DNA of 64,000 bases from Sipunculus nudus. Lineage: Eukaryota; Annelida; Sipuncula; Golfingiida; Sipunculidae. The stretch covers positions 20,635,601 to 20,699,600 of the forward strand of contig CM049319.1 of assembly GCA_026874595.1 (NCBI GenBank). The letters are read 5' to 3'. The position numbers were made by a program, and so were the translations under genes. This document shows positions 59,545 to 64,000 of the stretch, piece after piece; the first letter of the stretch is position 1, and each line of letters opens with the position of its first letter. The notes below the pieces were generated by a model. The model searched no databases, had not been told where the DNA came from, and was given only the letters and a program-made list of their open reading frames with translations.

Positions 59545-60543
59545 ATTTTCTTTTCCTTACTTTTTTCATTTTTGAGCGCAGAAAGTCGTTAAACAGAGAT
59601 TGAACAACTTGCAGGTTACAATCATATGTCAGTCATGTGCTGAATAAATTTAGTGAAGAAAGCAGCAAGGCTCTTAGCTATATGTGGTAAAAGAATGGGG
59701 CGGGACGGAAGGACGGACGGACAGAAGTGGATCTTTTTATGGGTCCTCCCTCCTACAGTGAGGGACTACAAATACAAGCGCTTTGAACGCCATGGATCTT
59801 TATTTACAACTCTGAATGCTAATTAAATGGATAATAAAAGTATAAAATAAAGTATTCCTATCATCTTTCGGCCATCCTGGCGTCGGTCAGCCTGGTCGTC
59901 GGTGCTATGGGTGTCATGCCAGCCATCCTGATGTCGGCCATTGGTGGTTCCTGACATACAGACAAACATAGAAGCTTAATTTTTCCATCAGATATCCCTG
60001 GCAGCTTATGGGCATACAAAACACTCCATCCCATGACATGCGAGGGCAAGGGGGATACGATTCAACGGGATATAAAATTTTTTCGATGCGGATCAACGGA
60101 ATACGGCTCAACGGGACGAAATCACACTTGTACACATATTATAACATGGGTATATTGTATTTTTTGCCTCATGCAAATGTGTATATGGAAAATTAGAATG
60201 TAAACGGTAAAATCCCCCTTGAATTAAGAAATAAAGATATTTACTAAAAAAATAGAAAATCAACTTGTAAAAGAGTTCATTTTTACAACTGATCGTGCTG
60301 GACATGAACAGAGAAATTTGTATTGTTAAAGACAGTCTAAAAGTCATATAGTAGGCCCCTCAGTCAAAACACATTAACGAAAGCACAGATAAATAAGGGT
60401 TTAATTAAAGGATATTGTACAACTGCACAAACTTGCAATCAACCATACACCGTAAGCTTAAAATATGCAAAATGAATACAGGCGAAGGTGCTACCTTATG
60501 AGTTCCATGAGAAATGTGCGGCATAAATGTTTAAGCTAATGTC

Positions 60544-60544
<1 letters not shown>

Positions 60545-60606
<62 letters not shown>
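60545..60606. repeat. (TA)n joined to (GA)n
   Basis: A compound microsatellite: TA to about 60569, then AG repeats to about 60606. Confidence 0.95.
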
Positions 60607-60608
<2 letters not shown>

Positions 60609-60674
60609 AGAGAGAGAAAGAGAAATAACTATGCTGGTTCATTGTACATATAAATATATATAAATATATATATA

Positions 60675-60740
60675 TAGAAATTGAACATGAATACACAGTA
60701 AAGTAAACCAACTTTTCTGTGTATTCATGTTCAATTTCTA
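60675..60740. repeat. Perfect 24-bp-arm hairpin
   Basis: The arms at 60675-60698 and 60717-60740 are exact inverted copies (starting TAGAAATTGAACATG), with an 18-base loop that itself contains AAAGT/ACTTT. The hairpin is embedded between TA-rich microsatellites. No other copy is visible in this window. Confidence 0.95.
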
Positions 60741-60780
60741 CACTTATATATGTGTGTGTATATATATAAATATAAATATA

Positions 60781-60831
<51 letters not shown>

Positions 60832-60879
60832 TCGCGTGTAACAGTCTTTATTGAATTTACAGTGTTGTTTCTTTTCATC

Positions 60880-60938
<59 letters not shown>
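60781..60938. repeat. Two (TA)n microsatellites
   Basis: TA tracts at about 60781-60829 and 60884-60938 are separated by ~55 bases of unique sequence. Confidence 0.95.
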
Positions 60939-60940
<2 letters not shown>

Positions 60941-60942
<2 letters not shown>

Positions 60943-61085
60943 GAGCCTGTCTGCGGATCTGACCCATCTGCCCATATGAGGATCCGTTATTGGGCTGCCC
61001 ATCTGCAAATGGGCAGCCCAATAACGGATTTGATACCATGCACTTTCTGGCCCGTCTGCAGATGGGCTTGGCCCAATAACCGATT
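60941..61085. repeat. Hairpin-repeat cluster, second locus
   Basis: A perfect hairpin with 21-bp arms (60982-61002 and 61009-61029, starting ATCCGTTATTGGGC) and a 6-base loop is followed by a second, imperfect one: CCCGTCTGCAGATGGGC with CCCAATAACCGAT. It has the same architecture and core words (TTATTGG, CCCATCT, AGATGGG, CCAATA) as 27556-28160. It also directly abuts a (TA)n tract. Confidence 0.8.
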
Positions 61086-61132
61086 TTAGTTTTACGTTAT
61101 TTTTTTTTTATCTTGATGACATTTGTACTCAG

Positions 61133-61331
61133 ACAAACATTTCTCAGAACTTTAATGGATTTGCCTGCTCTTGGGGTGTCCAACACATTTGTTATTCCCT
61201 CTAAAGCCAAACTCAGAGAAGAGGTCAGCAAGTATTTACGGGTAGTCCCTGTTGATAGTCTGTTTTACGTCGCCAAGAACATCCACGAGGGGGAGGTGGA
61301 CCATGCAGGATATCAAAAGACCTTTGCCAAT
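61133..61331 (+). CDS. Candidate internal exon, unrecognised
   Basis: A T-rich tract and the acceptor GACATTTGTACTCAG precede 66 open codons that end at the donor GCCAAT|GTTAGT. The peptide reads TFLRTLMDLPALGVSNTFVI, PSKAKLREEVSKYLRVVPVD and SLFYVAKNIHEGEVDHAGYQ, with a globular-protein composition and no repeat bias. No neighbouring exon is recognised within the window; the next 3' region (61.9-64 kb) is a LINE on the other strand. The family is unknown to me. It could be an exon of a gene with long introns or a fragment of a mobile element. Confidence 0.4.
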
Positions 61332-61929
61332 GTTAGTGCTTCATTTATCATATAAGGTGTATCCGATATTAAGTTGGTGAATTGGTCATACCTTTACCCT
61401 TTTACCCTTACCTTTATCGTAAAAAATTATCTCTTCATTATTTATCACCTGAGTATAAAGTAAAATTATATTTATCCAAAATGGTTTATAAGGAGTCTTG
61501 TCACAATTTAAATTTTATATTTATATTTATATTTTATATATTAAAACGTATTTATATATTGAACATCGTGATGATTGCTTGTTTCAGAGATCTATTCATT
61601 TATCAATTGTATCTAATAAATTGTTATATATTAAAAATAAAAATAAACTTTACTATGTTACTGTGAAAGATATGTAAAACATAACCCTATCATTTTGTTT
61701 AAATTTATTTTGTGGTGTTTTTTGCCCTGGCCTTTGCAAAGACACTACTCTCCGGCAATGACCCATGCAGCCAAAACAACATTTAACTTGGCATCATCTC
61801 TGTGATAACCTGAAAAAAGAGTAATGTCCGACTTCCCTGCTGCTCTCATCATCAGGACGCCAAGAAATTCTGTACGAAACCTGAGTAGAGAGTTTATCAA
61901 TAAGACACTTCTCCAAAAGAAACTGTCAA

Positions 61930-64000
61930 GATGATGATGATGATAACCTTTATTTCCTCCAAGAATGAAGATAGACATCATACATACATTTTGGAAAGTG
62001 TGTAAATAATAATCCCACGAAAAGGTGCATAAATAATCACAATATACAAACAGCATATAAACTAATTGAACTCAGGAGGTATGACTATCTTAAATACGCA
62101 GAATATTTGTTATTAAGCTATTGTTGTGGTCTACCAGGCTTGTGATTACGGGCTTCGCAAAACACATTAGGTTAGCCGCTTCTAGTAAGTACAGATTATA
62201 CACAGAAGACGACTCTCGAGATATAACTTCAATATCACAGGCGAAAAATGTTAAATACAGACCATTTTCAGGTAAATTATGTAAATATGCACTAATATCC
62301 ACGCTAAACCTGTCACATATTACATTCCAAAATTTGTCACGATGCTCTTTAATGTGGTCACAAAAGAGAACAGCGTGTTTTACTGGATCAGTGAACAACA
62401 AACCATACAGATGACATAGACCTTCAATCTTGGCTAGATGTGGTAATGCTACCAATAACTTGTAACCCATGAAAGTTTATTAAGGGAGCCAGGTACATCT
62501 TTAGCCGCAATCCAGACTGCTGCAGGAGAGAAACAGTCAGTATGTACAAGATTAAATGTGTTATAATCAGGATTTGTGCTCACGCGAAGATAATAAGCAT
62601 CAGTTTCTGCTTTAACAATACAACTAATTACCAATTTTGTCCAACTACATTTGCTTATGCTCAGGTTGCCGCTCAAAATCAAATCTATTTGTGTATCTAA
62701 GTCGTATGAAGCGAGTATCCTTAAGATATCTTTTATGAAACCGTGCATACTAATCCTGTTTTGTGCTAAAAAACACGTTAGTCTATATATAAAGATCTGT
62801 TTCGAAATTTGTGTATCTTGAAGGTTTATTAATCTGTTAAAGAACAATAATTTAGCTTTATCAACGAAAGCAGAGAGACGGGGCATGGCTAGAAGTGCGA
62901 GAGCGATGTCACTATGAACCCTGATCCCAAACCACTGCGACAGTTTTACACAAAAACGGTGAGTTCTTTCTAGGTGCAAAAGATCACCACCTGTCAGGTT
63001 ATTCCATAGTTCTGCTCCGTATAACATATGTGGTACAACAATACCTTTATATACACTAGCAGCAGTGAGAGGGTTAAGTCCCTTCGGACGAACCCCTAAG
63101 CCAGCAAGAGATACAAAAGAGGATTTACCCTTCTGACATGCGGTTAAGACACTGGACTTATTTGACATATCTGCACGCAGAGTAATGCCAAGATGTACAT
63201 GTTCTCGCTTCTGAATTATAGGTTCACCCCCCCCCCCCCCAAATTCCAGCATCGGCGTGATGACATTTGATTGAAACGTCTTAGGGACTCACCAAAAACG
63301 ACAACAACTGTTTTGACAGGATTGAAGTGAAACCTCCAGCGGCAGCTTATGTCGTAGCATATGTTTATCATATTCTGAAGGGATGATGGGTAAATAGCAG
63401 ATATGGTTAAATCATCAGCCATAGCTAATACTCCTGTGTCTATATTTCCCACTTTCGTACCGTGCTTTTATAATTTTTTTTAACAACTGATTGATGTATA
63501 TTAAGTACAGGAAGGGGGATAATACTCCTCCTTGACGAACTGGTTGCAAGATATTAAATTTTCCGCTAATGATGCCATCATATAGAACAGAGCTCTGAGT
63601 GTTTGTATAAGATTTTTTTAGAATTCGCCACATTTTCCCACTGATACCGGTTTTAAATAATTTATAAAATAAACCATCATGCCAGGCAGTTTCAAATGCT
63701 TTGCGACTGTCGAGGAAGCAAGCATACACATTAGAACCGTTATCAATTTGATGAAAAATACTTTCTTGCAGTACGAATGACGCATTAACTGCTGATAAGC
63801 CTTTTTGATAAGCAAACTGGCATGCGTCATAAATTTTGATATCGCGTATAGAGAAATATCTTACAATCCGGTCTAGTAAAATTTTTTCAAATAATTTGTA
63901 AATAGAACAGAGTAATGTGATACCGCGATGTTTATCAGGGTTCTTTTGCGTCTTGCTGTTACCTTTGGGTATCGTTACAATTAGCCCTTCTTTCATTTGA
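61930..64000 (-). mobile_element. LINE ORF2 fragment with frameshifts, runs off window
   Basis: On the minus strand 63996-63415 encodes reverse transcriptase: KHRGITLLCSIYKLFEKILL, a QFAYQKGLSAV stretch, DSRKAFETAWHDGLFYKL and QPVRQGGVLSPFLYLIYI. The catalytic box follows in another frame as VLAMADDLTI, after an apparent slip in an A8 run near 63475. The C-terminal part (63252-62449) is shifted again at a 14-base G run (63227-63240 as C on +), and once more near 62460 into 62470-62090. The 3' end is GGAAATAAAGG followed by ATC repeats near 61930-61943, a typical LINE microsatellite tail. The upstream endonuclease lies beyond the window. I could not assign the clade. Confidence 0.8.
63227..63240. 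repeat. Poly-C homopolymer (14) inside LINE ORF
   Basis: Fourteen C, read as G on the LINE strand, fall between GGNL-type RT thumb sequence and EPIIQKREHVHLG and put the two sides in different frames. Confidence 0.9.

Overview
This is AT-rich, gene-poor eukaryotic nuclear DNA. The mix of elements suggests a marine invertebrate, most likely a mollusc, but that is an inference from element types and not a species match. Supporting signs are spliced genes with GT-AG introns, several families of decayed LINEs, a Ty3/gypsy remnant of the PR-IN-RT type, a tRNA-derived SINE, long (TA)n tracts, and more than a dozen poly-C/poly-G homopolymers. Intact host genes are few; most of the longer open frames are transposon debris or open by chance across repeats.

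Layout. 1-8.3 kb holds no recognised gene apart from a weak exon-like frame, and contains three diverged copies of one segment. 8.30-17.68 kb is a small gene on the + strand: an exon at 8302-8421, a 9-kb intron, a last exon at 17490-17548 and a poly(A) signal. The intron contains a directly repeated ~4.1-4.3 kb block. 18-29 kb is repeat-dominated: minisatellites, a duplicated ~365-390 bp element, (TA)n tracts, a hAT-like non-autonomous element with GTACCT arrays, and a family of ~50-bp hairpins. 30.3-32.35 kb carries exon-like segments of an unrecognised gene (or genes) on the - strand. 32.8-34.6 kb is a broken Gmr1-like gypsy element. 35.5-39.7 kb has a 56-bp minisatellite, a large inverted array built from ~165-bp units, and a SINE with a tRNA-Leu(CAA)-like head. 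40.7-50 kb contains two fragments of one transposon-associated protein family, separated by a degenerate L2/CR1-like LINE, followed by a second LINE fragment.

52.8-57.9 kb is the most distinctive region: an inverted pair of NADAR-domain genes (NAD/ADP-ribose-related hydrolase fold). The + copy has an eight-unit, 60-bp coding minisatellite upstream of its NADAR domain and a broken C-terminus. The - copy is a pseudogene whose 3' region was split by a retroposed insertion with a 16-bp target-site duplication; removing the insert restores alignment with the first copy. 58-61.1 kb holds a possible mariner/pogo-type remnant, microsatellites, a perfect 24-bp-arm hairpin and a second cluster of the hairpin family seen at 27.6-28.1 kb. 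An unassigned exon candidate lies at 61.13-61.33 kb, and a third LINE (- strand) runs off the right edge.

No CRISPR array, rRNA or stand-alone tRNA gene was seen. The strongest leads are the NADAR pair, the hairpin family, the rearranged retroelement and the abundance of homopolymers.
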